From an uncultured Myxococcales bacterium (GTDB lineage: Bacteria > Myxococcota_A > UBA9042): a stretch of DNA of 64,000 nt. The stretch spans positions 62,001-126,000 of the forward strand of contig CAIMEY010000051.1 of assembly GCA_903840165.1 (NCBI GenBank). Direction: 5' to 3'. The notes below the pieces were generated by a model. That model searched no databases. It was not told where the DNA came from and saw only the letters and a program-made list of their open reading frames with translations. A program made the translations under genes and the position numbers. This document shows positions 27,371 through 36,713 of this stretch, in pieces (the first letter of the stretch is position 1; each line of letters opens with the position of its first letter).

Positions 27371-28381
27371 ATGCAAAACGACGCTTGGCACCTTGGCTTT
27401 TCCCTGGTTGATCACGATGGACGATCGTGGTTTCGCCGTGGCCGCGGCAGTCGGTTGTGGCAGGTTGGGACCCTAACCCAAGGCGTTCGCGTCGCAATCG
27501 TCGGGTCGCGCAAGGCTACGGCAGCACAATTTCAACGATCATGGGAAATTGCCCATGCCTTGGCCCAAGCGGGTGCTGTGGTCGTCAGCGGTGGCGCGGT
27601 CGGCGTGGATGCTGCGGGGTTGCGTGGAGCCCTCGCCGCCGGCGGTGCGACCGTCGCTTGGCCGGGTAGTGGGCTGGGAAATCCGCATCCCCAGCAACAC
27701 AGGGCTCTTTACCGCGCGATGATTGATCAGGGCGGGGCCTTGCTGAGCGCCCTAGCCAGCGATCAGCCTGCGCGCCCACAGTGGTTTCTTCAACGAAACC
27801 GTATGATTGCTTCAGGAATCGACGCCCTCATCGCCGTGTGCGCCGGACCCCAAAGCGGGACGTTGCACGCCGCCCACCAGGCCGGTCGACTCGGCGTGCC
27901 GGTGTTTGCCGTGCCGTGGCCCAGCGACATGCCCCTCGCGGCGGGAACGGCCGAACTGCTGGCCCAGGGTGCCTATCCGATCGCGGGTCCACAGGGGATC
28001 CCGGAATTGATCGCGTCCCTGCCTACGCTTGAGCCTATTGCCGCATTTTTAAAGGACAAAACTAAGAGTTATTCACCGCGATTGCCGGGGTTGCCGGTCA
28101 GCGACAGAACGCCGCACACGCCCCGGAAGATTGACGCGGCGCAACGGGCCCGCCCATGCTACGACGCCGCGCCGGCCCCTGCGGGCAAACCGGAGTTGCT
28201 GCAACCCGGGGAACAGGCGCTGCTGGCTTTGCTACAGACGGCCGAACCCCCGGGGCTGAGCGCTGAAGAATTGGCGTGTGGTTTAGGGCAGTCTCGTCAG
28301 GCTGTGGTAGAGATGGCCCTGCAGTTGACGCTGCGCGGACTGCTACGCCGAGGGCCCGGGGGCGTGCTGTCGGTCCCGTGA
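27371..28381 (+). CDS. dprA: DNA-processing protein DprA/Smf family
   Basis: Single-stranded-DNA-binding RecA loader acting on incoming DNA in transformation. 336 aa. The Rossmann-like core shows VAIVGSRKATAAQ, SGGAVGVDAAG and GSGLGNPHPQQH, then FLQRNRMIASGIDALIAVCA (family FPxRNRIISGLS) and VPVFAVP. The usual N-terminal SAM domain is reduced, and a winged-helix C-terminus is present (LSAEELACGLGQSRQAVVEM). GGAG precedes ATG 27371. The core is somewhat diverged from typical DprA. topA begins 80 bases downstream, the common dprA-topA order. Confidence 0.9.
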   Translation: MQNDAWHLGFSLVDHDGRSWFRRGRGSRLWQVGTLTQGVRVAIVGSRKATAAQFQRSWEIAHALAQAGAVVVSGGAVGVDAAGLRGALAAGGATVAWPGSGLGNPHPQQHRALYRAMIDQGGALLSALASDQPARPQWFLQRNRMIASGIDALIAVCAGPQSGTLHAAHQAGRLGVPVFAVPWPSDMPLAAGTAELLAQGAYPIAGPQGIPELIASLPTLEPIAAFLKDKTKSYSPRLPGLPVSDRTPHTPRKIDAAQRARPCYDAAPAPAGKPELLQPGEQALLALLQTAEPPGLSAEELACGLGQSRQAVVEMALQLTLRGLLRRGPGGVLSVP

Positions 28382-28461
28382 GCCGTCAGCCAGATGGCAT
28401 GGGGTCGCATTTGACCGACCTAGGCACGGCGAAAGAAGAACTTAAGGGCGAGGCAAGATTC

Positions 28462-31400
28462 ATGGGCAAATCCTCCAGCAGCGAAGCGACCTCGACCGGG
28501 CAAATCCTGGTCATCGTGGAATCGCCTACCAAGGCGACAACGTTGCGAAAATTCCTCGGCAAAGGGTACCGGGTCGAAGCCAGCGTCGGCCACGTGCGCG
28601 ACCTGGTCGAACGCAAATCGGACCTGCCGGAAAAGCACGCTGCCCGCGACAAGCCTTGGGTCAAGTATGGCGTCAATGTCGAGAATCACTTTGAACCATT
28701 AGAAGAAATTTACGTTGTGCCGCCGGAAAAGAAGAGGCAGGTGGACCTGCTCAAAGAGGCGATGCGCCAATCGGATCAGCTGTTCCTCGCAACAGACGAT
28801 GATCGCGAAGGAGAAGCCATTTCCTGGCATCTGCGCGAAGTCCTTAGGCCCAGCATTCCCTCAAAACGCTTGGTATTTCATGAAATTACCAAGGACGCGA
28901 TCCTGCGCGCGTTGACCGATACCCGCGAGCTCGACGAACACTTGGTGCACGCGCAAAGGGCGCGGCGCGTCGTCGACCGGCTTTTTGGCTGGGATGTCAG
29001 CGAGGTACTGTGGCGCAAGATCAAGCCGGGTCTGTCGGCGGGCCGCGTGCAATCGGTGGCCCTGCGCCTACTGGTGCAGCGGGAACGGGAGCGAATTGCC
29101 TTCCGTACCGCGAACTACTGGGACATTGATGGTCATTTGCTGGCCCAGGAAACCGGCTTTGACGCTTCGCTTATCCGCGTCGGGGCGCAGCGTGTCGCGT
29201 CGGGCAAAGACTTTGATGATACGACCGGGCAATTGGTCAACAAAGACCTGTTGTTGCTCAATGAGACCGCGGCCAACCAACTTCTGACTCGCCTAGGTGG
29301 TCAGCGCGCCGTAGTCGAGAAAGTCGATGTAAAACCGCAGTCTTTGCGTCCATCGCCGCCGTTTACGACTTCGACGCTGCAACAGGAAGCCAACCGCAAA
29401 CTGCGCTTTTCGGCGCGGCAAACCATGCAGGTGGCTCAACGCCTGTATGAAAACGGCTTTATCACCTATATGCGTACAGATTCTGTGGTGTTGTCTGAAC
29501 AAGCCGTGCAAGCTGCGCGCGATTTGATCGGCGACCAATACGGCGATGCCTATTTGCCTGCGCAGCCGCGGCGTTACCAGACACGTACGGCCAACGCCCA
29601 GGAAGCCCACGAGGCGATTCGCCCAGCAGGTACGCAATTTCCGACCCTTGCAACGGTGCAGGGCGTCCTCGGCGCCGATGCCGGTCGGTTGTTCGAGTTG
29701 ATCTGGAAGCGCACGGTCGCCAGCCAAATGCCCGATGCCCAGGTCGAGCAAACCGCCGCCGATATTTCGGTGGCTGACACCCTGTTTCGCGCCTCAGGCC
29801 GGACGACGCGTTTCCCAGGCTTTCTCAAGGCTTATGTGGAGGGAAGCGACGATCCCGACGCCGCCCTGAGCGATCGCGACCGCCCCCTGCCCTTGCTGCG
29901 CGTCGGCGACTCCTTGCAATGGCAGCAACCGCCGCTAACGGCCCAAGGCCACCAGACCCGACCGCCGGCGCGACTGACCGAAGCATCGCTAGTCAAGGCC
30001 CTGGAAGAAAAGGGTATTGGCCGACCGTCCACCTATGCCGCGATTCTGCAAAATCTGCTGGACAAGCTCTACTGTTTCCGTCGCGGCAATGCTTTGGTGC
30101 CGACATTTATGGGCATGGCTGTCACGCAACTGCTCGAACAGTTCATGCCGCACCTAGTAGACTATAATTTTACGGCGGAAATGGAGGCACGCCTCGATGC
30201 CATCGCCCGGGGCGAAGCGGCAGTGGGCGACTACCTCAATGGCTTTTACGAAGTCGGCTTCCAAGGGGTAGGCGGCCATGCCCAAGTTCGCGGTTTGCGT
30301 ACGCTTTTGAGCGAAGTGCGCGACCAGATCGACCCCAGCACGGCCAGTGCCTCCATTGTCGGGTTGACGGAAGCCGGCGATCAGGCCGTGGTGCGAATTG
30401 GCCGCTTTGGCACCTTCGTCAAGATCGGGGAGCGAACGGCTTCGGTGCCCGACGACATCGCACCGGACGAAATGACCGCAGCCAAGGCCCTGGAACTTGT
30501 GGAGAATAAGGCCAAGGGCGAAGCACCCATGGGCGTGGATCCGGCCACCAGCGAGCCGATCTTCCTGCGCAACGGCCGCTTTGGCTGGTATGTGCAGCGC
30601 GGCCTGCCCAAGGAGGACGGTGAAAAGCCCAAAGCTGTCAGTCTTTCCAAGGGGATGCGGCCTGAAGCCCTGACCCTGGAACTGGCGATCTTGCAGTTGG
30701 CGACGCCGCGCACGCTCGGGCGGCATCCCAGGCTTGGGGACGACATCGTGGCCCATGTCGGTCGCTATGGCGATTATGTGAAATGCGGTGAAGAATCAAG
30801 AACTTTACCTCCAGGTGTCTTCGCTTTTTCGGCGCTTTTGGCCGACGCGGTGACCATCCTCGACAAGCCCAAGAGCATCGGCGGCAAGGAGCACGTGCGC
30901 GACATTGGCGTGCGCGAACGCGATGGCAAGACGATTTCCCTGTGGGTTGGCCGATTTGGACCGTACCTCACCGATGGAACGGTCAATAAGACCTTGCGCG
31001 ACACCGACGACCTAGACGCCCTGACCGTGGCAGCCGCTGACGTGCTGCTGCTGGCCGCCGCTGAGGCCAAGGCCGGCAAACTCTTGGGCATCGACACGGG
31101 AACCGGCACAGAAGTGCGCTTGCTGGATGGCAAATTCGGACCTTACGTCACCAATGGCGCATTCAACGCCTCCCTGCCCCGCGGTACGACCAAGGACGAG
31201 TATTCCTTGGAAGAAGCCGTGGCGCGCCTCATCGAGTCGGGTCGACCCGTCAAGGCCAAGCCAAGCAAAGGCCGCAAAACAGCTGGCAAAACTGGCAAGT
31301 CTGCGCCAAGCAAGGGCAAAGCTTCGGCTGACCAAGACGATGTCAGCGTGACTGGAGCCGACCAAGCGCCGCGCACAAAAGCGGTGTCAAAGCCCAAGGA

Positions 31401-31635
31401 TACGGACAAGGCCTCCAAGGCAGCGGCCAGTAAGTCCCAGAATAAGACGGGCGCCAAAGCGCCAAGCAAAGCGGCGTTGCAGCGGGAACAACAAGCGGCG
31501 CGCGAAAAGGCAGCACAGGCGGCCTTGCAGGCCGTTCACCTTGCGCCTCAGGTGGTTTCTTCACGCACGAGCCAATCGAGCAAGGCCGAAACACCGGCTA
31601 GTCGCGGCCCTGTGATTCGCCGCAAGACGCCTTAA
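28462..31635 (+). CDS. topA: DNA topoisomerase I, zinc-free C-terminal repeat type
   Basis: Type IA topoisomerase that relaxes negative supercoils, 1057 aa. The Toprim domain shows ILVIVESPTKATTLRKFLG and DDDREGEAI. The catalytic Tyr is Tyr336 in FITYMRTDS. Beyond residue ~620 there are no four-Cys zinc fingers; instead about five repeats of the GRFGxYV type follow (GRFGTFVKIG, GRFGWYVQRG, GRYGDYVKCG, GRFGPYLTDG, GKFGPYVTNG), as in actinobacterial and cyanobacterial TopA. A ~150-residue Lys/Ala/Ser-rich tail ends the protein and probably binds DNA. ATG 28462 has GAGG upstream at about 10 bases; two earlier in-frame ATGs lack one. Confidence 0.96.
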   Translation: MGKSSSSEATSTGQILVIVESPTKATTLRKFLGKGYRVEASVGHVRDLVERKSDLPEKHAARDKPWVKYGVNVENHFEPLEEIYVVPPEKKRQVDLLKEAMRQSDQLFLATDDDREGEAISWHLREVLRPSIPSKRLVFHEITKDAILRALTDTRELDEHLVHAQRARRVVDRLFGWDVSEVLWRKIKPGLSAGRVQSVALRLLVQRERERIAFRTANYWDIDGHLLAQETGFDASLIRVGAQRVASGKDFDDTTGQLVNKDLLLLNETAANQLLTRLGGQRAVVEKVDVKPQSLRPSPPFTTSTLQQEANRKLRFSARQTMQVAQRLYENGFITYMRTDSVVLSEQAVQAARDLIGDQYGDAYLPAQPRRYQTRTANAQEAHEAIRPAGTQFPTLATVQGVLGADAGRLFELIWKRTVASQMPDAQVEQTAADISVADTLFRASGRTTRFPGFLKAYVEGSDDPDAALSDRDRPLPLLRVGDSLQWQQPPLTAQGHQTRPPARLTEASLVKALEEKGIGRPSTYAAILQNLLDKLYCFRRGNALVPTFMGMAVTQLLEQFMPHLVDYNFTAEMEARLDAIARGEAAVGDYLNGFYEVGFQGVGGHAQVRGLRTLLSEVRDQIDPSTASASIVGLTEAGDQAVVRIGRFGTFVKIGERTASVPDDIAPDEMTAAKALELVENKAKGEAPMGVDPATSEPIFLRNGRFGWYVQRGLPKEDGEKPKAVSLSKGMRPEALTLELAILQLATPRTLGRHPRLGDDIVAHVGRYGDYVKCGEESRTLPPGVFAFSALLADAVTILDKPKSIGGKEHVRDIGVRERDGKTISLWVGRFGPYLTDGTVNKTLRDTDDLDALTVAAADVLLLAAAEAKAGKLLGIDTGTGTEVRLLDGKFGPYVTNGAFNASLPRGTTKDEYSLEEAVARLIESGRPVKAKPSKGRKTAGKTGKSAPSKGKASADQDDVSVTGADQAPRTKAVSKPKDTDKASKAAASKSQNKTGAKAPSKAALQREQQAAREKAAQAALQAVHLAPQVVSSRTSQSSKAETPASRGPVIRRKTP

Positions 31636-31735
31636 TATTCTGATTTTACTGTTTTTTTCGGCCTTCCGCATCGCCGTTCGTTGCCACGGAACGCGGTGCC
31701 GAGCGCTAGGCCATGGGGCCGCAGTCCGGGCGAAC

Positions 31736-32749
31736 TCAGTTGCCGGGACCTTCCAGCAAATTCGAGGCAGCCGGCTGTAAGCCATGAAGCAATTTGGCAA
31801 TCTTGCGCTTGAGATTGGTCTCAATCTGGCGAACCCGCTCGCGCGAGATGCCAAACTGGTCGCCGATGTCCTGCAGCGTCACTTCCTGGTCAGATAGCAG
31901 CCGTTGATTGAGGATGGCCAGCTCTTTGTCATTGAGTTGACTGTGTAAATCTGCCAACCGCTCTGCCACCATCGCCGATACTTCAGCGCTGGCATACTGT
32001 TCCTCGAGGCCCGGCCCCGGCGATGGCAGGGTCTCGGCCACCGTCATCCGCCCATTTTCCCCCACGCTGGCATCGAGGCTGAGGTCATGGCGCGCCGCAT
32101 GGGCCGCCCGACGCCACTCTTCGACCTCGACATCGGTGGGCACGCGCGCCGGCCGCCGGGTCGGCTCAACGATGCTTTGCACAGCTTCAGCGGCGATGAG
32201 AAAGGTCTCGTCGTCGGGTTCGTGATCGGCATCAGCCAAGACTTCCACTTCAATTTCATCGCCTTGTTCACCAATCGCTGCGGCCTTTGCCTGGGTCCCC
32301 GGCGCGCCATCGGCCGCTGCCTCATCGGGCACGGGCAGGCCGCGCCGGCCAAACAGCACACGACGCTGCTGCGACACGGGACCGACCTTAACCAAAGACC
32401 ATGAATTAATGATGTAATTCTGGATATAGGCCTTGATCCACCACACAGCGTACGAAATCAGTCGGTAGCCGCGGTCCGGCTTGAACTTGGCCACGGCCTT
32501 CATCAAACCGATGTTGCCTTCCTGAACTAAATCGGTGAGTTTAATGTCATAGTGCGCAAACTGGTAGGCGATCTTCACGACAAAACGCAGGTTTGCCGTA
32601 ACCAAGGCGCGAGCAGCGGCAGACTCGCCGGTTTCTTGATATTTCTTCGCTAGTTCATATTCCTGATCGCGGGTCAAGAGCGGGTAGCGGTTGACCTCAG
32701 CTAGGTACTGCTCCAGCGTGTCCTTGAGGATCGGTTCGCGATAGGCCAT
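31736..32749 (-). CDS. RNA polymerase sigma factor, RpoH (sigma-32)-like
   Basis: Sigma-70-family factor of 337 aa, most like heat-shock sigma-32. Region 1.2/2 begins with YPLLTRDQEYELAKKYQ, and region 2.4 is FISYAVWWIK-like (RLISYAVWWIKAYIQNYII). Region 4 is LQDIGDQFGISRERVRQIE. Between regions 2 and 4, about residues 150-250, is a poorly conserved acidic stretch (DADHEPDDETF) of roughly 90 residues that replaces the compact region 3 of E. coli RpoH. GAGG lies four bases before ATG 32749. A 12-base C tract lies 15 bases upstream of the ATG. Convergent with topA. Myxobacteria encode several such RpoH-like factors, so a specific role is not assigned. Confidence 0.9.
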   Translation of the reverse strand: MAYREPILKDTLEQYLAEVNRYPLLTRDQEYELAKKYQETGESAAARALVTANLRFVVKIAYQFAHYDIKLTDLVQEGNIGLMKAVAKFKPDRGYRLISYAVWWIKAYIQNYIINSWSLVKVGPVSQQRRVLFGRRGLPVPDEAAADGAPGTQAKAAAIGEQGDEIEVEVLADADHEPDDETFLIAAEAVQSIVEPTRRPARVPTDVEVEEWRRAAHAARHDLSLDASVGENGRMTVAETLPSPGPGLEEQYASAEVSAMVAERLADLHSQLNDKELAILNQRLLSDQEVTLQDIGDQFGISRERVRQIETNLKRKIAKLLHGLQPAASNLLEGPGN

Positions 32750-32764
32750 AGAACCTCGACGTTT

Positions 32765-32776
32765 GGGGGGGGGGGG
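32765..32776. repeat. homopolymeric G:C tract of 12 bp in the sigma-factor leader
   Basis: Twelve consecutive G on the plus strand, i.e. C(12) in the mRNA-sense strand of the rpoH-like gene, ending 15 bases before its ATG and just upstream of the GAGG ribosome site. Tracts of this length are prone to slippage during replication. Confidence 0.9.
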
Positions 32777-32955
32777 AATACAAGCAAACGTAAGCACATG
32801 CTAGACCAATGCAGCGCGGCGGAAGAGTCCCCGCGCGCTGTCCGCGTCCAAACACCGCCCCAGCGGCGTCCCAAGTGTACCGAAGTTTACCGGGATCGTC
32901 GAGGCGAATTGGCGCAGACCGCACGAAGTCCGTGCCGCTTGAGGCGTGCCCGCGC

Positions 32956-32983
32956 TTGACAACCCCGGACGCCCGCCCATTAT
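32956..32983 (+). promoter_or_regulatory. candidate sigma-70-type promoter for the DUF1844 gene
   Basis: TTGACA (32956-32961) and CATTAT (32978-32983) separated by 16 bases, about 43 bases before the start codon. The -35 is perfect and the -10 matches four of six positions. Confidence 0.55.
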
Positions 32984-33025
32984 TCCTCACAGGCGACCCA
33001 ACAGCGCAATGGCGCGGAGGCAATG

Positions 33026-33295
33026 ATGGCCACTCCCAATCAAACTATCGATTTTGGAACGTTTATTTTGTCACTCGCAGGTTCTGCGATGATGCACCTC
33101 GGGCAAGTGCCCGATCCCCACGGCGCGACCGTGGAGACGAACCTGGAGATGGCTCGACAAACCATTGATATCTTAACGATGTTGCGCGACAAGACCCACG
33201 GCAACCTCGACGGCCACGAAGCCGTGTTGCTCGAGAAGGTCCTGCACGACACGCGCGTCGCCTACGTCAATCAGGCGCAAAAGGCTTCCGTCTAG
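33026..33295 (+). CDS. DUF1844 family protein
   Basis: Small cytosolic protein of 89 aa of the DUF1844 family, which has no assigned function. The core IDFGTFILSLAGSAMMHLGQ and the helical segment ARQTIDILTMLRDKTHGNL are characteristic. Two adjacent ATGs compete; GGAGG (33016-33020) is five bases before the second (33026), the better spacing. The gene stands alone behind a candidate promoter and is divergent from the rpoH-like gene. Confidence 0.88.
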   Translation: MATPNQTIDFGTFILSLAGSAMMHLGQVPDPHGATVETNLEMARQTIDILTMLRDKTHGNLDGHEAVLLEKVLHDTRVAYVNQAQKASV

Positions 33296-33501
33296 CGCTA
33301 GGCAACGTCTTGCAATTACCTGCCTTTCCTGGCGAAATACGCTTTGACCCCAGTGCGCGGCGGTTCCCTTGGCGGGCGCCTAGGGCCAAACGGCTAAGCT
33401 CGCTGCCATCAACCTCGGCATTGTGTCCGCATTTTCGAAGTTAAGACAGGTAGTTCTCCTCGGCCATGCCGCCAAGGCCCGCAACGTGTAGGATGATCGC
33501 C

Positions 33502-35013
33502 ATGGCCGACGAACGCATCCCCGCTAGCCGCCAAGCCCATGGCCGCCAATCTACGCCCAGCGTGCTGCTGGTCGATGATGACGCTACATTTGCGGATTTG
33601 CTGCAGGAACACCTGAGCCGCGCGGGCTTTTCGGTGCTGCGGGCGGGCGATGGACTGGGGGCCTTGGCTTTGCTCAAGGAGCGTGAAGTCGATGCAATGA
33701 TGGTGGATCTGCAGATGCCGCACATGAACGGCCTGGAGTTGGTCGAAGTGCTGGCCCGCCAAGGCCGCCTGCCGCCGACGGTGGTGATGAGCGCCTTTGG
33801 CAGCCTGGAAAATGCCTTACAAGCCGTGCGGTTAGGTGCTGCCGACTTTGTGGCCAAGCCCTTTCGCTTGGCCGAAGCCGAACTGAAGATTCGCCTTGTG
33901 CTGGAACGGGTGCAGGCCAAACAGCCTGCCAGGACAGCGCAATCTCGCGAAGGTCGATCGGTGCCCGATCAGCACCCGGGCGAGGCGGCGAGGGGCACGT
34001 GGAAGGCCGGCCCGCAATTGGTCCACGGCATGGTCGGCCAGAGTCCCATCATCTTGCAGCTTTTCAAACAAATCGAGCGAGTTGCCCGCTTTGGGTCCAC
34101 GGTCCTCATCAGCGGCGAGTCCGGCACGGGCAAAGAGTTGGTCGCCCGCGCCCTGCACGCCGGTTCGCCTCGCGCCAAGGCGCCGTTTGTCGCCGTGAAC
34201 TGTGCCGCGATTCCAGATAATCTCTTAGAATCAGAGCTTTTTGGCCACGTCAAAGGTGCCTTTACCGACGCCCAGGCGGACCGCAAAGGACTGTTTGAGG
34301 AAGCGCACGGCGGCACGCTCTTTCTCGACGAGATCGTAGAAATGCCTTTGACATTACAAGTGAAACTCCTACGTGTGCTGCAGGAAGGCGAAGTCCGTCG
34401 CGTCGGCGCCAACAAGCCGGTCGCCGTCGATGTGCGCGTGGTCGCCGCCAGTGCGATCTCCGTGCGACAGCGGGTGCGCCAAGGCCTGTTTCGCGAAGAC
34501 CTCTACTACCGGCTCGGCGTCATCGAGCTCGTGGTGCCGCCTCTGCGCGAACGCCGCGACGATATTCCGCTTTTGGCCGAACGATTCGTCGAGCGCAGCA
34601 ATGCTCGCCTCGGCACGCAGGTCAGGGCCATCCATCCCCAAGCGCTGGCGCGACTTTGCGCCTGGCATTGGCCGGGCAATATTCGTGAACTACAGAATTG
34701 CATTGAGCAAGCCTGTATCTTGACCGATGGCGACACCATCCTGCCCGAGGCCCTGCACCTCGAGCGCGGCGATTCCCCCGGCCAGGGCACTGCGATGGGC
34801 GTGCCTACGACGCTAAGTATTCCAGAAGCCATTGAAGCGACTGAAAAAACGCTCATTGCCGCGGCGCTGCAGCAGACCGACGGCAATCGGACCCATGCGG
34901 CGCAGCTCTTGGCGATCTCGCCGCGCAATTTACAATACAAAATCAAGCAGTACGGCATTGGTGCCCCCGCGGTGTTGGGCCGTCCCAAGAGTGAACGCCT
35001 GCCCCAGGGCTAG
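33502..35013 (+). CDS. sigma-54-dependent response regulator, NtrC family
   Basis: Transcription activator of 503 aa. The receiver domain has the acidic pocket LLVDDD and phosphoacceptor Asp69 (MMVDLQMPHMNG). The AAA+ domain has Walker A ISGESGTGKELVARAL and Walker B GGTLFLDEI. The sigma-54-contacting loop reads GAFTDA (residues 252-257) instead of GAFTGA. The Fis-type helix-turn-helix ends the protein (GNRTHAAQLLAISPRNLQYK). ATG 33502 was chosen; another ATG lies three codons upstream. No histidine kinase is adjacent. The Ycf46-like ATPase gene starts 28 bases after its stop, so the two are probably co-transcribed. Confidence 0.94.
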   Translation: MADERIPASRQAHGRQSTPSVLLVDDDATFADLLQEHLSRAGFSVLRAGDGLGALALLKEREVDAMMVDLQMPHMNGLELVEVLARQGRLPPTVVMSAFGSLENALQAVRLGAADFVAKPFRLAEAELKIRLVLERVQAKQPARTAQSREGRSVPDQHPGEAARGTWKAGPQLVHGMVGQSPIILQLFKQIERVARFGSTVLISGESGTGKELVARALHAGSPRAKAPFVAVNCAAIPDNLLESELFGHVKGAFTDAQADRKGLFEEAHGGTLFLDEIVEMPLTLQVKLLRVLQEGEVRRVGANKPVAVDVRVVAASAISVRQRVRQGLFREDLYYRLGVIELVVPPLRERRDDIPLLAERFVERSNARLGTQVRAIHPQALARLCAWHWPGNIRELQNCIEQACILTDGDTILPEALHLERGDSPGQGTAMGVPTTLSIPEAIEATEKTLIAAALQQTDGNRTHAAQLLAISPRNLQYKIKQYGIGAPAVLGRPKSERLPQG

Positions 35014-35040
35014 GCCGCGACCAAGCCGGTGAGGTGTCTC

Positions 35041-36504
35041 GTGGATCGTGCCTCCGCCCTGCGTCAACGCCTGCAAGCCCGCTATCCTCTTGTGTATTTG
35101 CTGCACGCCGACGAGCGCGACGCGGTGCACATCCTCGGCGAAGCGGCGGCGGCGACAGGCATGCAACTACGTGTCATTGCAGTGGATCGTCAGTCCTTGC
35201 CCGAAATGGCCATGGACGGGTTGGGAACCCTGCTCGATGCGCCAGAACCGACCGTACTGGCCTTGCCTCAAGGGCACTTGCTGCTTGAAAACCCTACAAT
35301 TGCAAGGTTTTTTCTGGAGCGACTGGTCGAGTTGGAGAGGCGCAGCCACGTCTTGGTGCTGATGGCTCCGGTGCACGTGCCCTGCCCAGAACTCGAACGA
35401 GAACGCGTGATAATCCAACTCGCCCTGCCCTCCGGCGATGAACTGGCTCCCCTGGTGGCGGCCGCGCTGCGCGACACGCAAGGGCTTGTAGATCCAACTA
35501 TTTTGGCCGAAGCGACCCAGGCGGTGACCGGCTTGACCACGGTGCAGGCGCGACGGGCTTTGAGGCGTGTGCGCACCCTGGGTCTGCAAAGCCATGAAGC
35601 GATTGGGGAACTGCTTGGGGAAAAGAGGGACCTCATCGCGGCGGGTGGCGTGCTGCAAGTGGTGTCCGCCGCGCCAACCCTGGGAGAAATCGGCGGGTTG
35701 GACGTCCTCAAGGATTGGCTGCACCTGCGGCGCGAGGCGTTGTTGCCGGCGGCCCAGGCCTTTGGCCTGCCCAAGCCCAAAGGCGTCTTGGTGATCGGCG
35801 TGCAAGGTTGCGGCAAGTCCATGATTGCCAAAGCTTCTTCGGCCGTCTTGGGCGTTCCCCTGCTGCGTCTAGACTTGGGGCGCCTGTACGCAGGCCAACG
35901 GACGCCTGACGAAAACCTGCGTCGGGCTTTGGAGATTGCCGAAGCGATGTCGCCTGTTGTGCTGTGGCTCGATGAAATCGACAAGGCGTTTTCCGACACG
36001 CGCTCGGAGACGCAGGGCCGCGTGCTCGGCAGTCTGCTGACTTGGCTCGGTGAACAGCGCAGCGGCGTCTTTGTCGCAGCAACAGCCAACTCTGTGGAAC
36101 TTTTGCCTTCTGAGCTGCTGCGCAAGGGCCGTTTTGACGAAACCTTCTTTGTTGACCTGCCCGACCTGCAAGTTCGCGGTGAAATTGCCGGCATTTGCTT
36201 GCTACGTTCTGGGCGTAACCCCTTGGAATTTGACCTTGAACAGTTGGCACAAGCCAGCGACCGACTGACAGGCGCGGAAATCGAGCAGAGTGTGGTCGAA
36301 GCCCTGGCCCAAGCCTGGGCGGCGCACAGGCCCCTAGAGCAACAAGACCTGCTGCAAGCTATTCAAAAGACGATCCCTTTTGTCGAGACCTACGAGCCTC
36401 AAGTCAAAGCCCTGCGCCAATGGGCACGCAAACGCTGTCGGGCCGCGGCGCCCGATCGCAGTCTGCGTGAGTTGTACTTGTCGGCGACGCCGCCAAAGCC
36501 ATAG
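35041..36504 (+). CDS. AAA+ ATPase, Ycf46-like
   Basis: 487 aa. The N-terminal half (RYPLVYLLHADERDAVHILG to LALPSGDELAPLVAAAL) matches the layout of the Ycf46 family known from plastids and cyanobacteria. The C-terminal AAA+ module has Walker A VIGVQGCGKSMIAK, Walker B VLWLDEIDKAF and a sensor/Arg-finger segment LLRKGRFDETFF. GTG 35041 was chosen because GAGG sits six bases upstream; another in-frame GTG lies four codons earlier. The family's substrate is not established; ATP-driven remodelling of a protein partner is the reasonable expectation. Encoded directly after an NtrC-type regulator. Confidence 0.85.
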   Translation: MDRASALRQRLQARYPLVYLLHADERDAVHILGEAAAATGMQLRVIAVDRQSLPEMAMDGLGTLLDAPEPTVLALPQGHLLLENPTIARFFLERLVELERRSHVLVLMAPVHVPCPELERERVIIQLALPSGDELAPLVAAALRDTQGLVDPTILAEATQAVTGLTTVQARRALRRVRTLGLQSHEAIGELLGEKRDLIAAGGVLQVVSAAPTLGEIGGLDVLKDWLHLRREALLPAAQAFGLPKPKGVLVIGVQGCGKSMIAKASSAVLGVPLLRLDLGRLYAGQRTPDENLRRALEIAEAMSPVVLWLDEIDKAFSDTRSETQGRVLGSLLTWLGEQRSGVFVAATANSVELLPSELLRKGRFDETFFVDLPDLQVRGEIAGICLLRSGRNPLEFDLEQLAQASDRLTGAEIEQSVVEALAQAWAAHRPLEQQDLLQAIQKTIPFVETYEPQVKALRQWARKRCRAAAPDRSLRELYLSATPPKP

Positions 36505-36713
36505 CACAGCCTCGATGGCCAACCGACCTGAGACCCTGGACGGCGGGGCCCTGACCCCAAGGCAAGGCCCTATTCCTCAAGGGTTGCGAGAAGACCGACG
36601 GCTTGACGGCAACGCTTGGCGTCAGGTATCGTCGCTCGATAGGCCGTGTTGGCGGCCCGGACCTTGCAGCGTTGATATGCCCGGGCCAGCGCACCGGGTT
36701 GGGAGCAGTCGCC

